The notes beneath the pieces were generated by a model. The model ran no database searches. It saw only the letters and a program-made list of their open reading frames with translations, and had not been told where the DNA came from. A stretch of 64,000 nt of DNA from Candidatus Edwardsbacteria bacterium (GTDB taxonomy: Bacteria > Edwardsbacteria > AC1 > EtOH8): assembly GCA_018821925.1 (NCBI GenBank), contig JAHJLF010000072.1:1-64000 (forward strand), given 5' to 3'. Positions 19,753 through 28,812 of this stretch are shown here, in pieces. Positions within the stretch are counted from its first letter, which is position 1, and every line of letters begins with the position of its first letter. A program made the translations under genes and the position numbers.

Positions 19753-21537
19753 ATGGCAGGGCAGGAATTAAAGTGGAACCTCAACGACATCGTGGCCAAG
19801 GGAAAATTCAACGAAACGTATTCCGGGATCGAAAAGGATATCACCGGGATGGCGGAGCAGCTAAAGCTGCTCAAGCCGCAGATGTCCCTGGCCGAATTCA
19901 AGCAGGTCATAGAATTCCGCGAGGATTTGAAGACCAGATTGTCCAAGATCTCTTCTTACGGCGAGCTGTGGGAGAACGCCGACCTGAAGTCGCAGGACGC
20001 CAAATTGTACAAATCGCGCACCCAGGACTTGAGCATCAAACTGTCCGATGCTATTCTTCCCCTGGAGCACTGGCTTAAAGGGCTGACGGTGGAGGGAATG
20101 GAGAAACTGGACGACTTCAACGCCAACCGGCTATTCGCCGAACTGCCGGATTTGGAATACGTATTCAACTATAACCGGGCGGCCGCCAAACACACCTTAA
20201 GCCAGGGCGAGGAGAGGCTCATCACCCGCAAGAGCGTCACCGGTTCCCAGGCCCTGGTGGATATGTACAACCTGATCACCGACAGCTTCGAGTATAAATT
20301 CCAGCCCAAAGGCCAGAAGGCAAAAACATTCAAGGTCCAGGGGCAGGTGCGCAATTACTACTACAGCGCCAAGGCGGCGGAGCGGGAGGCGGCCTATAAA
20401 GCCGTCTTTAAACCCTACCATGACAACGAGGATAAGCTGTTCGTCATCTACCGGGCGTTAGTCAAGGATTGGGACAACGACGCCAAACTGAGGAATTTTC
20501 CCAGTCCCGTTTCGGTACGCAACTTCAACAACCGGGTGCCGGATAAGGCCATCAATACCCTGCTGGAGGTATGCCAGAAGAACGTTGGGATCTACCAGGA
20601 TCTCTTCCGCTATAAGGCCAAACTGCTGAAGATGAAGAAGCTCCGTCGCTACGATCCGTATGCCCCGCTGGAGGCGCCCAAGTCCAAAATGCCCCTGCCC
20701 GAGGCCAAAAAGCTGGTGCTGGAGATCTTCCGCGACTTCGCGCCGGGCTTTGCCGACAAGGCCGAGTCCATCTTCAAGGCCGATCATATCGACAGCCATC
20801 CCCGGCCAGCCAAGGACACCGGGGCCTTCTGCGCCGATATCGCTCCGGGAACAACCCCTTATATTTTGCTGAACTACACCGGCAATAATTCCTCGGTGTC
20901 CACCCTGGCCCACGAGCTGGGGCACGGGGTTCACGATCTGTACGCCCAGGGGCACTACTTCAGCTCGTCGCACACCACCCTGCCGCTGGCCGAGACGGCC
21001 TCCACCATCTCCGAGTTGATGGTGTTTGAAAAACTTTTGGGCCAGGCCAGGTCCGACAAGGAGCGCCGGGCCATGCTGCTGGAGAAGCTGGGCGACTCCT
21101 ATGCCACCGTCATCCGCCAGGCATATTTCGTGATGTTCGAGAATCAGGCCCATAAAAGGATCACCGAAGGAATCAAGTCCGACCAGCTGAGCGACCTGTA
21201 TATCAAGCAGCTGCGCTCCCAGCTGGGCTCGGCGGTGGAGGTGGCCGAGGAATTCCGCAGCGAGTGGGCCTACATTCCGCACATCTTCCAGACCCCGTTC
21301 TACTGCTACGCCTACAACTTCGGGGAACTTTTAGCCCTGGCCCTGTTCGCCCGTTACAAGGACGAGGGCAAACCCTTCGTTCCCAAGATCGAGAAGATCC
21401 TGGCCTACGGCGGATCCCAGAGTCCGGACCAGATCATCAAGGAGGTGGGCATGGATATGTCCTCGCCGGAATTCTGGCAGGGCAGCTTCGAGGTGGTCAA
21501 GACCTGGCTGAGCGAACTGAAGAGACTGTCAAAATAA
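19753..21537 (+). CDS. M3 family oligoendopeptidase (PepF-like)
   Basis: 594 residues. The ATG at 19753 is preferred over upstream in-frame starts because GGAAGGA lies six bases before it. The zinc motif HELGH sits near residue 387 in STLAHELGHGVHDLYA, with a downstream glutamate in AETASTISELMVFE as third ligand, and the C-terminal YCYAYNFGELLALALF typical of M3B peptidases. It cleaves short peptides in the cytoplasm. Length fits the family. Nothing about the context specialises the role. Confidence 0.93.
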   Translation: MAGQELKWNLNDIVAKGKFNETYSGIEKDITGMAEQLKLLKPQMSLAEFKQVIEFREDLKTRLSKISSYGELWENADLKSQDAKLYKSRTQDLSIKLSDAILPLEHWLKGLTVEGMEKLDDFNANRLFAELPDLEYVFNYNRAAAKHTLSQGEERLITRKSVTGSQALVDMYNLITDSFEYKFQPKGQKAKTFKVQGQVRNYYYSAKAAEREAAYKAVFKPYHDNEDKLFVIYRALVKDWDNDAKLRNFPSPVSVRNFNNRVPDKAINTLLEVCQKNVGIYQDLFRYKAKLLKMKKLRRYDPYAPLEAPKSKMPLPEAKKLVLEIFRDFAPGFADKAESIFKADHIDSHPRPAKDTGAFCADIAPGTTPYILLNYTGNNSSVSTLAHELGHGVHDLYAQGHYFSSSHTTLPLAETASTISELMVFEKLLGQARSDKERRAMLLEKLGDSYATVIRQAYFVMFENQAHKRITEGIKSDQLSDLYIKQLRSQLGSAVEVAEEFRSEWAYIPHIFQTPFYCYAYNFGELLALALFARYKDEGKPFVPKIEKILAYGGSQSPDQIIKEVGMDMSSPEFWQGSFEVVKTWLSELKRLSK

Positions 21538-21545
21538 TAAACCCC

Positions 21546-21576
21546 AAAGGGCTGCCGGCATCCGGCAGCCCTTTTT
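21546..21576 (+). terminator. Rho-independent terminator after pepF
   Basis: Stem AAAGGGCTGCCGG (21546-21558) with CCGGCAGCCCTTT (21562-21574), loop CAT, then T's. Confidence 0.85.
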
Positions 21577-21784
21577 AGTTTCGCTGAAAATAATGTCACA
21601 CTGAGATTATTCCGTGCCCCGCAGGTTGAAGTGTACGCATATGAGCGCGTCGGCATCTTGGTTTGACCTCACCCCATCCCTCTCCTAAGGCATTAGGAGA
21701 GGGAGATGATGATTTTTGTATTGCAGAAATACGCAATTTGTAGTAATATGAAAAAATGATAATTTACTATTCTGTCGTTGGTTG
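21577..21784 (+). other. Gap with a family A palindrome
   Basis: Part of a 481-base stretch (21538-22018) without an intact gene. It holds a copy of the dispersed palindrome at 21665-21706 (CCCTCTCCTAAGGCATTAGG followed by AGAGGG) and then A+T-rich sequence leading into the livH remnant. Confidence 0.55.
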
Positions 21785-21944
21785 ATGTTTCTACAGCAAC
21801 TGATAAACGGCCTGACGGTGGGCTCCATCTATGCCCTGATAGTCCTGGGCTTTTAAGCCAGTGGGGGCTCAATTCCCGGGCGGCGGTCGGGTGCTGCTGC
21901 TGAGGCCGCAGGGGATACCGGGGAACAAGACGGATAGGATCTGA
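21785..21944 (+). pseudogene. livH: livH remnant (branched-chain amino acid ABC permease), middle deleted
   Basis: ATG at 21785 opens MFLQQLINGLTVGSIYALIV followed by LGF and a stop at 21854-21856, a close match to the extreme N-terminus of LivH permeases. In another frame, 21891-21944 reads VLLLRPQGIPGNKTDRI-stop, the LivH-type C-terminus (RPQG motif). The roughly 250 residues normally between are missing, leaving about 35 unexplained bases. Both ends in correct order argue for an internal deletion, not a random match. It is not functional. Together with the livM and livG remnants it marks a lost Liv operon. Confidence 0.8.
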
Positions 21945-22018
21945 AAACGAAAGTCGGGCATCAGTGTGTTAAACGATTCGGTGGCACTATAGTAATTTAA
22001 TTGCATTTGGTAAAAAAT

Positions 22019-23569
22019 ATGAAAATACTATTGGCTGGACCAGGCACTGGAAAAACAACAAAAATAAAAAGCATTATAACTGAACAATATGATGGTTGTA
22101 AAAATATTGTAGTACTCTCTTTTACCAATGCTACGGTAAAAGATTTAAATACCAAATTCTCAAAGTGTGAAAATGTTACGTGTATGACACTTCACAGTTT
22201 TGCCTTAAAGTATAATCATCTACCTGAGTTGCATATTCTAATAAAAGAAGAACAAAACATATTAAAATGGATAGCTGGAAAACTGAAAATAGACTTTGAT
22301 ACTATTTGTGAAATTCTTCATTGTATAACTTTTAATAAAATGATACTCGCGTGTTTGGCTTTTATAAAAAGCAACTCGGCATATTTTGTAGATAAATTAG
22401 GCAAACTTGATCTTTTGGTTGTAGACGAATTCCAGGATTTTAACCCCGTCGAACAAAATTTTGTGCTTCAATTATCAAAGATTGCTTCCGAAACTATTAT
22501 ATTGGGTGACGATGACCAATCCATATACGGGTTTAAAGATGCTGACCCGGATGGAATTATTTCTTTGTACAAAAATGAAAATGTAGAAAAAATCCAGCAC
22601 GAGAATTTATGTTATCGCTGTCCAGATAACGTTGTTGATTATGCTGTACGCTTAATAAAAATAAACAAAAACAGAATCCCCAAAAAATGGTTAAAAACAA
22701 GCAAGGGCGGACTTGTAAATATCGTACAACATATAACGCAAGAAGAATCGGACGATTATATTTTGGATAAAATAAAAACAATATGTCGTAGTGATCTGAA
22801 TGCAAGTATTTTATTATTAAGTGCTGTTGGTTTTTCAGTTGATGCACTTAAAAATAAATTGATAGATAAAGGCATTGAGTTCGTTGATTTTTGGCATAAT
22901 GACCTTGATGAAGAAAAATTAGTATATATTTGGTGGCTTAACCTATTTTATGGAGATAAGAAAACATTATTTTTATTATTGCTGCTAAAACATTACAAAG
23001 CTTTACAAAAAAAGAAAAATCTTACTTATTTTAAAGATAAAATAGAAAAGGATTTCGACGTGACCGCCATATTATCTGAGACAAGAAAGTTTAACGAATT
23101 GCCCAGCAATATAGCTAGACATATAACTGCACCACCAAATTTTGATACTTTGGCAAAAGAGTTACCGGTTTTTGAACGATTTCGTGAATATCTTAATTTA
23201 AATGACCTGCCAAATTCTGTAAAAACCATTACTAAAAGAATGCGTAACCCCATAGAATTTATCGATAATAAAGTAAATATTATGTCTATTCATAAATCAA
23301 AAGGGCTAGAAGCAGATTATGTTATTATAAATGGGTTGATAACAGGAATTCTGCCAAATGAAACGAAAGGCGTTGATACGATAGAAGCACAACGAAGATT
23401 ATTGTTTGTGGGTATTACACGGGCAAAAAAGGAATTAGATCTAATTTCAACTGTGGAATGGGAAGCAAAAGACGCGCATAAAGTTGATTTTAAAGAATTT
23501 CGTTTCAATTACAAAAGAAAGAAATATAATGCAAAAACATCTAAGTTTATCGAGGAAATATCTTTATAG
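22019..23569 (+). CDS. UvrD/Rep-like superfamily 1 helicase, A+T-rich
   Basis: 516 residues from the ATG at 22019; a TTG six codons earlier is less likely. SF1A motifs in order: Walker A AGPGTGKTT (residues 6-14), DEExx-like VVDEFQDF near 135-142, motif III LGDDDQSIYGFKD near 162-174, motif V SIHKSKGLEADYVI near 423, motif VI GITRAKKELDL near 464. It should be an ATP-driven 3'-5' DNA helicase. It is shorter than UvrD/PcrA and near the size of the helicase subunits of some defence systems such as Gabija GajB, but no nuclease partner adjoins. Base composition is strikingly A+T-rich against the neighbours, and it lies between livH and livM remnants, so it is likely acquired. No Shine-Dalgarno seen. 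Confidence 0.85.
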   Translation: MKILLAGPGTGKTTKIKSIITEQYDGCKNIVVLSFTNATVKDLNTKFSKCENVTCMTLHSFALKYNHLPELHILIKEEQNILKWIAGKLKIDFDTICEILHCITFNKMILACLAFIKSNSAYFVDKLGKLDLLVVDEFQDFNPVEQNFVLQLSKIASETIILGDDDQSIYGFKDADPDGIISLYKNENVEKIQHENLCYRCPDNVVDYAVRLIKINKNRIPKKWLKTSKGGLVNIVQHITQEESDDYILDKIKTICRSDLNASILLLSAVGFSVDALKNKLIDKGIEFVDFWHNDLDEEKLVYIWWLNLFYGDKKTLFLLLLLKHYKALQKKKNLTYFKDKIEKDFDVTAILSETRKFNELPSNIARHITAPPNFDTLAKELPVFERFREYLNLNDLPNSVKTITKRMRNPIEFIDNKVNIMSIHKSKGLEADYVIINGLITGILPNETKGVDTIEAQRRLLFVGITRAKKELDLISTVEWEAKDAHKVDFKEFRFNYKRKKYNAKTSKFIEEISL

Positions 23570-23644
23570 ATCAACTTAGTTAAGTGAAAAACAAACTTAA
23601 AATATTCATCTGGCCTTTTAGTTGAGTGCCATGGTGGCCCCAAG

Positions 23645-23704
23645 ATCTTCCGCCCACAGGGCCTGCTGCCCAGCAAAAGAAGGAGGCTGGAGCTGGAGGA
23701 GTGA
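23645..23704 (+). pseudogene. livM: livM 3' remnant (branched-chain amino acid ABC permease)
   Basis: Frame 23645-23704 reads IFRPQGLLPSKRRRLELEE-stop, the typical end of LivM permeases (FRPQGLxPSRRR). No recognisable LivM sequence lies upstream; the A+T-rich helicase gene ends 75 bases before. The rest of livM appears to have been deleted or replaced. Confidence 0.75.
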
Positions 23705-23774
23705 ACTGACCTGCTGGCACTGAATACCTGTTACCATAGTAAATAGATCAATAATTAAAACTATTGGAGATAAT

Positions 23775-25517
23775 ATGAAAAAAATCGTTATGGTCCTGGT
23801 GCTTCTGGCAGCGGCCATGATCCAGGCCGGCTGGGCGGCCAGGCCGGCCGGGCCCCAGGATAATTTCCGCTTGGTGGTGCTGGCCGACCGCACCGGCGGA
23901 GCCAACCAAAAGGCTTTCGAAATGGTGCTGAAGGATATCGAGCGGATGAAGCCGGACCTGGTGGTGACGGTGGGCGATTTCATCGAGGGCTACAAGGACT
24001 CGGCCGGGACGGTCAAGGACTGGGACCAGACCCTGCCAATGCTAAAAGTGCTCTCCTGCCCGGTGTACCTGACCCCGGGCAACCACGACATCACCACGCC
24101 GGAGGTGCGCAGCATCTTCATCAAAAAGACCGGGCGGAACCCCTATTATTCCTTTGATCACCAGAACAGCCATTTCATAGTCCTGGACAACTCCCTGGTG
24201 GAGACCCTTGATAAAATGGAGCCCGCCCAGATCAGGTGGCTGGAGAAGGACCTGAAAAGCATCAGGAAAAAATCCGGCATCTACGTTTTCATGCACAAGC
24301 CGTTCTGGACGGCCGGGGTGGGGGCCGGAAAACCGGATAAGCTGCATGACTTGTTCAAAAAATACAAAGTGACGGCGGTGTTCACCGGACACTGGCATAA
24401 TTATGCCTCGGAGGTTTACGACGGCGTTCGCTATGTGGTGATGGGCAGCTCCGGGGCGGATATCGGGCCCACCGAGAATGTCAGCCTGGCCGGCTTTTAC
24501 CAGTACCTGTGGGTCACCATCAAGGATGGAAAATTCAGTCCGGCATTGGTAAAGGCCGGGAATAATTATGACCTTGATTACGTCAGTCTGAAGGAGGAGA
24601 TCTTTGCCCATCAGATACCCGGCAAGGCGGTGTTTATAAATGGATCGGAACTGATAGAAGGCAAGAAATTCTCCTCCCTGGATGCCAAGGTCAGAATCAT
24701 GAACCTTACCGACCAGCCTCTGAAAACCGAGATATTATGGGAGACTGCCAAGAACTGGAAATCCGGCCAGGATAAAATCCCGGTGGAGATAGCCCCCGGC
24801 GACAGCTTCAAGTCCGTTTTCAGGTTCAAAGGCTCCGGAATTCTGTATCCCCTGCCGGTGATGAAAATGTCCTATCCTTTCGGGCGCGATAAGGTTTATA
24901 ACCTGGAGATGACCCCCAGCGTGGCTAGAATATTGGAGTGCCCCAGGGTAAAAAAATCTCCGGCCATCGACGGCCAGTTCGAAAAGAATGAATGGCTGGG
25001 GGCCGGCAAGGTGGCCGATTTCTGCGGCTGGGACGGCAACCCGGCCACGGCCGATCCCACCCAGGTCTACTTTATGCACGATGGCGAGAACCTTTATATC
25101 GCCGCCGTCTGCCGCGACACCGTCATGGCCCAGCTGAAAACCGCCAAGACCGTCCGGGACGATCAGGTGTACAACGACGACTGCATCGGGTTCCTGTTCG
25201 CCGCCAATAAGGATACGGTCTACCAGATGTACGTCAATCCGGTATCCACCGTCTGGGACCAGCTGATAGACAACACCCGCGACGACCTGGATCAGAAATG
25301 GAACGGCGGCTTCCAGGCCAAGGCTCTGGCCGGGGAATCGGAATGGGTGCTGGAGATGAAGGTGCCTTTGAAGGATATCGGCCTGACGGCCCTGGACAAG
25401 AACACCGAATTAAGAATGAACATCCGCCGCAAACAGCAGCGCAACAATCAGTCGGCCCTGTGGATGTACGACTGGTCGTACCAGACCAAGAACTTCGGAG
25501 TGGTAAGGTTCAAATGA
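23775..25517 (+). CDS. Secreted metallophosphoesterase with CBM9-like domain
   Basis: 580 residues. Signal peptide residues 1-21 (MKKIVMVLVLLAAAMIQAGWA). The calcineurin-like domain (about 30-260) has VVTVGDFIEG, LTPGNHDI and FTGHWHNYASE, the GDxx, GNHD and GHxH metal motifs. The first motif, normally DxH, reads LADRTGG, so one metal ligand is not the usual histidine. From about residue 390 a second domain (SPAIDGQFEKNEW, VYFMHDGENLYIAAVCRD, WVLEMKVPL) resembles carbohydrate-binding family 9 / DOMON-like modules. It probably hydrolyses a phosphoester in the periplasm or outside the cell. It follows the livM remnant; GGAG precedes the ATG. Confidence 0.8.
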   Translation: MKKIVMVLVLLAAAMIQAGWAARPAGPQDNFRLVVLADRTGGANQKAFEMVLKDIERMKPDLVVTVGDFIEGYKDSAGTVKDWDQTLPMLKVLSCPVYLTPGNHDITTPEVRSIFIKKTGRNPYYSFDHQNSHFIVLDNSLVETLDKMEPAQIRWLEKDLKSIRKKSGIYVFMHKPFWTAGVGAGKPDKLHDLFKKYKVTAVFTGHWHNYASEVYDGVRYVVMGSSGADIGPTENVSLAGFYQYLWVTIKDGKFSPALVKAGNNYDLDYVSLKEEIFAHQIPGKAVFINGSELIEGKKFSSLDAKVRIMNLTDQPLKTEILWETAKNWKSGQDKIPVEIAPGDSFKSVFRFKGSGILYPLPVMKMSYPFGRDKVYNLEMTPSVARILECPRVKKSPAIDGQFEKNEWLGAGKVADFCGWDGNPATADPTQVYFMHDGENLYIAAVCRDTVMAQLKTAKTVRDDQVYNDDCIGFLFAANKDTVYQMYVNPVSTVWDQLIDNTRDDLDQKWNGGFQAKALAGESEWVLEMKVPLKDIGLTALDKNTELRMNIRRKQQRNNQSALWMYDWSYQTKNFGVVRFK

Positions 25518-25589
25518 TAAAGCCAGGTGCATCATGAATGCTGCTGCCGGCGGGATGTCCGCTTTCCTAAATGAGAAGGGGTTAAAATT

Positions 25590-26159
25590 ATGCTGATCGC
25601 TTTCAATAAACCATACGGGGTGTTGTCGCAGTTCACCTCGGACGATCCCCGCCATGTGACCCTGGCAAAGTTCGGCTTTCCCAAAAACGTCTATCCTCTG
25701 GGCCGGCTGGACGCCGACTCCGAGGGTCTGCTGCTGCTGTCCGACGAGGCCGAGCTGAACGCCAAACTATTGAATCCCATGCAGGGCCACTCCCGCACCT
25801 ACTGGGTCCAGGTGGAGAATATCCCCCAGGAGAAGGATCTTTTAAAACTGCGAAGAGGGGTAACCATAAAGGGGCACGGGACGCTTCCCTGCCAGGTCAG
25901 GATCCTCGACCCTCAGCCCGAAATAGAGGAGAGGGATCCGCCCATCAGAATCCGGAAAAACATTCCCACCTGCTGGCTGGAGATCTCTTTGACCGAGGGC
26001 AAGAACCGCCAGGTGCGCCGGATGACGGCCGCCGTGGGATATCCCACCCTGCGGTTGGTGCGGATAGGTATCGGAAGCTATCGATTGGGCGGTCTTAAAA
26101 CGGGGCAGCGGAAAATTTTGGGACTGGCTGAGCGTAAAATGATCTTTATCAAAGAATGA
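25590..26159 (+). CDS. rluE: Pseudouridine synthase, RluE-like
   Basis: 189 residues. The start LIAFNKPYGVLSQFTSD, catalytic-aspartate loop YPLGRLDADSEGLLLLSDEA, and C-terminal EGKNRQVRRMTAAVGYPTLR are hallmarks of the RsuA/RluB/RluE group. Lack of an S4 domain and the short length favour RluE, which modifies a uridine in 23S rRNA. It lies between the livM and livG remnants and appears intact. Confidence 0.9.
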   Translation: MLIAFNKPYGVLSQFTSDDPRHVTLAKFGFPKNVYPLGRLDADSEGLLLLSDEAELNAKLLNPMQGHSRTYWVQVENIPQEKDLLKLRRGVTIKGHGTLPCQVRILDPQPEIEERDPPIRIRKNIPTCWLEISLTEGKNRQVRRMTAAVGYPTLRLVRIGIGSYRLGGLKTGQRKILGLAERKMIFIKE

Positions 26160-26170
26160 CAGGGTTATAG

Positions 26171-26393
26171 ATGCTTTTAACGGCTCAAAATATTTCTAAA
26201 AGTTTCGGCGGCCTGATGGCCCTACAGGATATCTCATTCGAGATAGGCCGAGGTCAGATACTCGGCTTGATCGGACTCAACGGGGCCGGCAAAACGACGT
26301 TGTTCAACTGCCTGACCGGGGGCTACCGGCCCGCCGGACAAGGTAAGAAACGACCTCCAGGTGATAGAGGCCTATCTGGGAACCCAACAGTGA
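26171..26393 (+). pseudogene. livG: livG remnant (branched-chain amino acid ABC ATPase), middle deleted
   Basis: From ATG 26171 the frame reads LivG N-terminus through Walker A (QNISKSFGGLMALQDISFEI, then GLIGLNGAGKTTLFNCLTGG, YRPAGQ). Near 26338 the match ends. In a different frame 26343-26393 reads VRNDLQVIEAYLGTQQ-stop, the LivG C-terminus. About 170 residues with the signature and Walker B are missing, so it cannot be an active ATPase. The same both-ends-kept pattern as livH suggests internal deletion. Confidence 0.85.
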
Positions 26394-26400
26394 AGATATT

Positions 26401-27552
26401 ATGGAAATAAAATTAAAAAATATAGTTCTGATCGTCATTCTGGCCCTGATCGCCGCCGAGCTGGTCTTCATCATCAAGGGCAACGGGCATCTTAAAATGC
26501 TCCAGAGCCGGAGGGCCAGACTTGAGGAGGCCATAGAGCTATCCAATCAGGGGGTGGCGCTTTCCCGGCAGGAGGAATATTCCGGGGCTCTCAAGCTCCT
26601 GGAAAAAGCCCAGAAGCTGGCTCCGGGAGATTCGCTGATAGGCGAGAATCTGAAGGCGGTCTATTTCAATTTCGGCGTCAGTCAGATTCATCAGGGAAAA
26701 TATCAGGAGGCGCTGGAACTCTCGGGCCGGGGCCTGAGCCTGCTGCCGCAAGAGCCGGCCCTGCTATATGTCAGGGCGGAAGCCTGGTATAGTCTCAGCA
26801 TGAACGATTCCTGTCTTTCCTGCATCGGCAGAGCCTATGATCTGAACCCCAGGGACTCGGTGATAATCAGCCTGTTGGACGACCTGGACAACCGCTGCCG
26901 CCAGGAGGATGGTCTGGAGGCCAGCCAGACCGGGTATTTCGACATCAAGTTCGAGGGCGGGGAGAACCGGGAGATGGCCGACCGGATACTTTTCATGCTG
27001 GAGGGCATTCGCGATAAGCAGGGGGCGCTGTTCGGCTGGCAGGCTCAAAGGAACATCAGCGTAACACTCTACAATAACCAGCAGTTCTCCGACATCACCA
27101 GCCTGGCCTCCTGGGCCGGTGCGGCCTTCGACGGGAAGATAAGGGTGCCGGTCGCCAATTACCTGGAGGATCGGGAAGTGCTGGAGAGGGTGTTGACCCA
27201 CGAGTTCGTCCACGCCCTGCTGTTCGAGATCGGGGGCCGGAAATTTCCCGGGTGGTTCAACGAGGGTCTGGCCCAGTATCAGGAGGGACAACGGGCCGTC
27301 AATCACGTCTACCTTCCGCTATCCCAACTGTCCGGTTCGTTCATGACCCTGGAGCGGGAGGATGCCCAATATGCCTATCGGGCCAGCCTGTCGGCGGTCA
27401 GTTTCCTGATCGAGGATAACGGATGGGATATGGTCCGGCTGTTTTTGGACAAGATGGGGCAGGTCGGGGATTTTAAAAAGGTTTTTAAGGGGTCATTCAA
27501 TCTGTCAGTCGAGCAGTTTGACCAAAAATGGAAGAGGAGCATCGGCAAATAG
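26401..27552 (+). CDS. TPR protein with peptidase MA-like metalloprotease domain
   Basis: 383 residues. An N-terminal membrane anchor (about residues 8-27, IVLIVILALIAAELVFII) is followed by three to four TPR units (about 40-165: NQGVALSRQEEYSGALKLLE, NFGVSQIHQGKYQEALELSG). The C-terminal domain has THEFVHALLFEIGG with HEFVH near residues 267-271 and WFNEGLAQYQEG, an HExxH plus glutamate gluzincin pattern like peptidase MA. Likely a membrane-tethered periplasmic peptidase; substrate unknown. It starts eight bases after the livG remnant stop, where livF would normally begin. Confidence 0.82.
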   Translation: MEIKLKNIVLIVILALIAAELVFIIKGNGHLKMLQSRRARLEEAIELSNQGVALSRQEEYSGALKLLEKAQKLAPGDSLIGENLKAVYFNFGVSQIHQGKYQEALELSGRGLSLLPQEPALLYVRAEAWYSLSMNDSCLSCIGRAYDLNPRDSVIISLLDDLDNRCRQEDGLEASQTGYFDIKFEGGENREMADRILFMLEGIRDKQGALFGWQAQRNISVTLYNNQQFSDITSLASWAGAAFDGKIRVPVANYLEDREVLERVLTHEFVHALLFEIGGRKFPGWFNEGLAQYQEGQRAVNHVYLPLSQLSGSFMTLEREDAQYAYRASLSAVSFLIEDNGWDMVRLFLDKMGQVGDFKKVFKGSFNLSVEQFDQKWKRSIGK

Positions 27553-27845
27553 CAGGAAGCAAGTCATTGCGAGGCGGCATCCATACTGGGCAAGCGAAGC
27601 AATCCATACGAGTATTCAGTATACGGTAGACAGTATTTGGTATAAGGCAATGGATGATAGAGAACGGATGATGGATTTTAGGGAAGCTTTAGCCACAGAG
27701 ACTCAGAGGCACTGAGATTTATAATATACTTTTTATTGCTTGCCAGCCATAGTCCGTTTGCTTTTGTGATGTGCACGTCGATGGACGAAGGCTGGTCATT
27801 CCCGTGAAAACGGGAATCCAGGCCTTTCTTTAACCACCAACGTAA
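27553..27845 (+). repeat. Intergenic repeat cluster
   Basis: About 290 bases with GTATTCAGTATACGGTAGAC (from 27612), GCCACAGAGACTCAGAGGCAC (27691 onward), and a palindrome GTCATTCCCGTGAAAACGGG followed by AATCC (27795-27821). No gene seen. Confidence 0.6.
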
Positions 27846-28811
27846 ATGAAAAAAACAACGATGAACACTGCCAGAAAAACATTTTGGGAAAAATTCTACC
27901 AGAACCAGTACTGTCATGTATCCGATGTTTACGAAAAGCGGGGCGAGGTTCATAAGCTGATCGGCAAATACGATAAGGCGTTGTTTGATTTTAATAGAAT
28001 TTTGAATATCGGGGAAGTATTAAAGAATGAAAATATAAAGGCAAAGGCTTTTAGACAGATTGGAAATGCATACCTGCAAAAAAGTGATTTTAAATTATCT
28101 GAAATATATTATAATAAATCTTTTCAAATTTATACATTGTGTGATGACAAAAAAGGGATGGCCCTGTGCTATCAGCAATTAGGTGAAATAAAACATTTTA
28201 ACGAGAAATATGACGATGCAATAAAATATTATAGCAACGCTGAAGAAATTTATGCAACACTTAATGACGAAGAAGGCAAGCACTCTGTTTTATTGAGCAT
28301 AGCAGATTGTTACCGGAGTTTGCAGCTATTTGACAAAGCTTTACAAATACTCCAGTTGGTTCTTCAATTCTATAGAAAAACCAATAACCAGACGAAATTA
28401 TGCAGATCTATCCAGGTTTTAGGCAAAGTCCATTGTGCTATGGGTGAATATGAGAAAGGGTTTAATTCCTTAAATGAAGTTTATATTCTGGCAAATAAGA
28501 TTGGTGATAATGTCGTAATTATATATTTGCTTTGTGATATTGGTTTGCTCTATTACGGTAATTGTAAATATAATGAGGCATGCGAAATGTTTGAAAAATG
28601 TTTTGAGTTATCACAGAAATATGGGATTAATTATATGATGGCTGTTTCTCTTCTTAATATTGGTGATAGTTATATAAAATTACAAAATTTCGACAAAGCC
28701 CATAATATACTTGAACAAGCCTTGAAAATGGAAATAAATATTGAAGGCATAAAAAACGAAGCAAATCGTCTTATGAATCAAATAAATATTCAAATGAAAG
28801 GAGGTGAATAA
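27846..28811 (+). CDS. TPR repeat protein, A+T-rich
   Basis: 321 residues built almost wholly of tetratricopeptide helices from about residue 25 on, for example AYLQKSDFKLSEIYYNKSFQ, CYQQLGEIKHFNEKYDDAIK and LLNIGDSYIKLQNFDKAHNI. There is no signal peptide or catalytic motif; it is probably a cytoplasmic protein-protein scaffold. The start is uncertain: ATG 27846 or 27861, neither with a good ribosome site. Base composition is clearly more A+T-rich than the flanking genes, so it may have been acquired. It is coupled to the small downstream gene, whose ribosome site lies in its last codons. TPR proteins of this kind can be regulators in peptide-signalling or toxin modules, but nothing here proves that. 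Confidence 0.75.
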   Translation: MKKTTMNTARKTFWEKFYQNQYCHVSDVYEKRGEVHKLIGKYDKALFDFNRILNIGEVLKNENIKAKAFRQIGNAYLQKSDFKLSEIYYNKSFQIYTLCDDKKGMALCYQQLGEIKHFNEKYDDAIKYYSNAEEIYATLNDEEGKHSVLLSIADCYRSLQLFDKALQILQLVLQFYRKTNNQTKLCRSIQVLGKVHCAMGEYEKGFNSLNEVYILANKIGDNVVIIYLLCDIGLLYYGNCKYNEACEMFEKCFELSQKYGINYMMAVSLLNIGDSYIKLQNFDKAHNILEQALKMEINIEGIKNEANRLMNQINIQMKGGE

Positions 28812-28812
28812 A

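Noticed and set aside
22019-23569. Complete Gabija defence system
   Set aside because: Only a helicase is present; no GajA-like OLD nuclease gene lies on either side.
25533-25595. 20-codon ATG frame between the phosphoesterase and rluE
   Set aside because: Too short, no ribosome site, overlaps the rluE start and shows no known motif.
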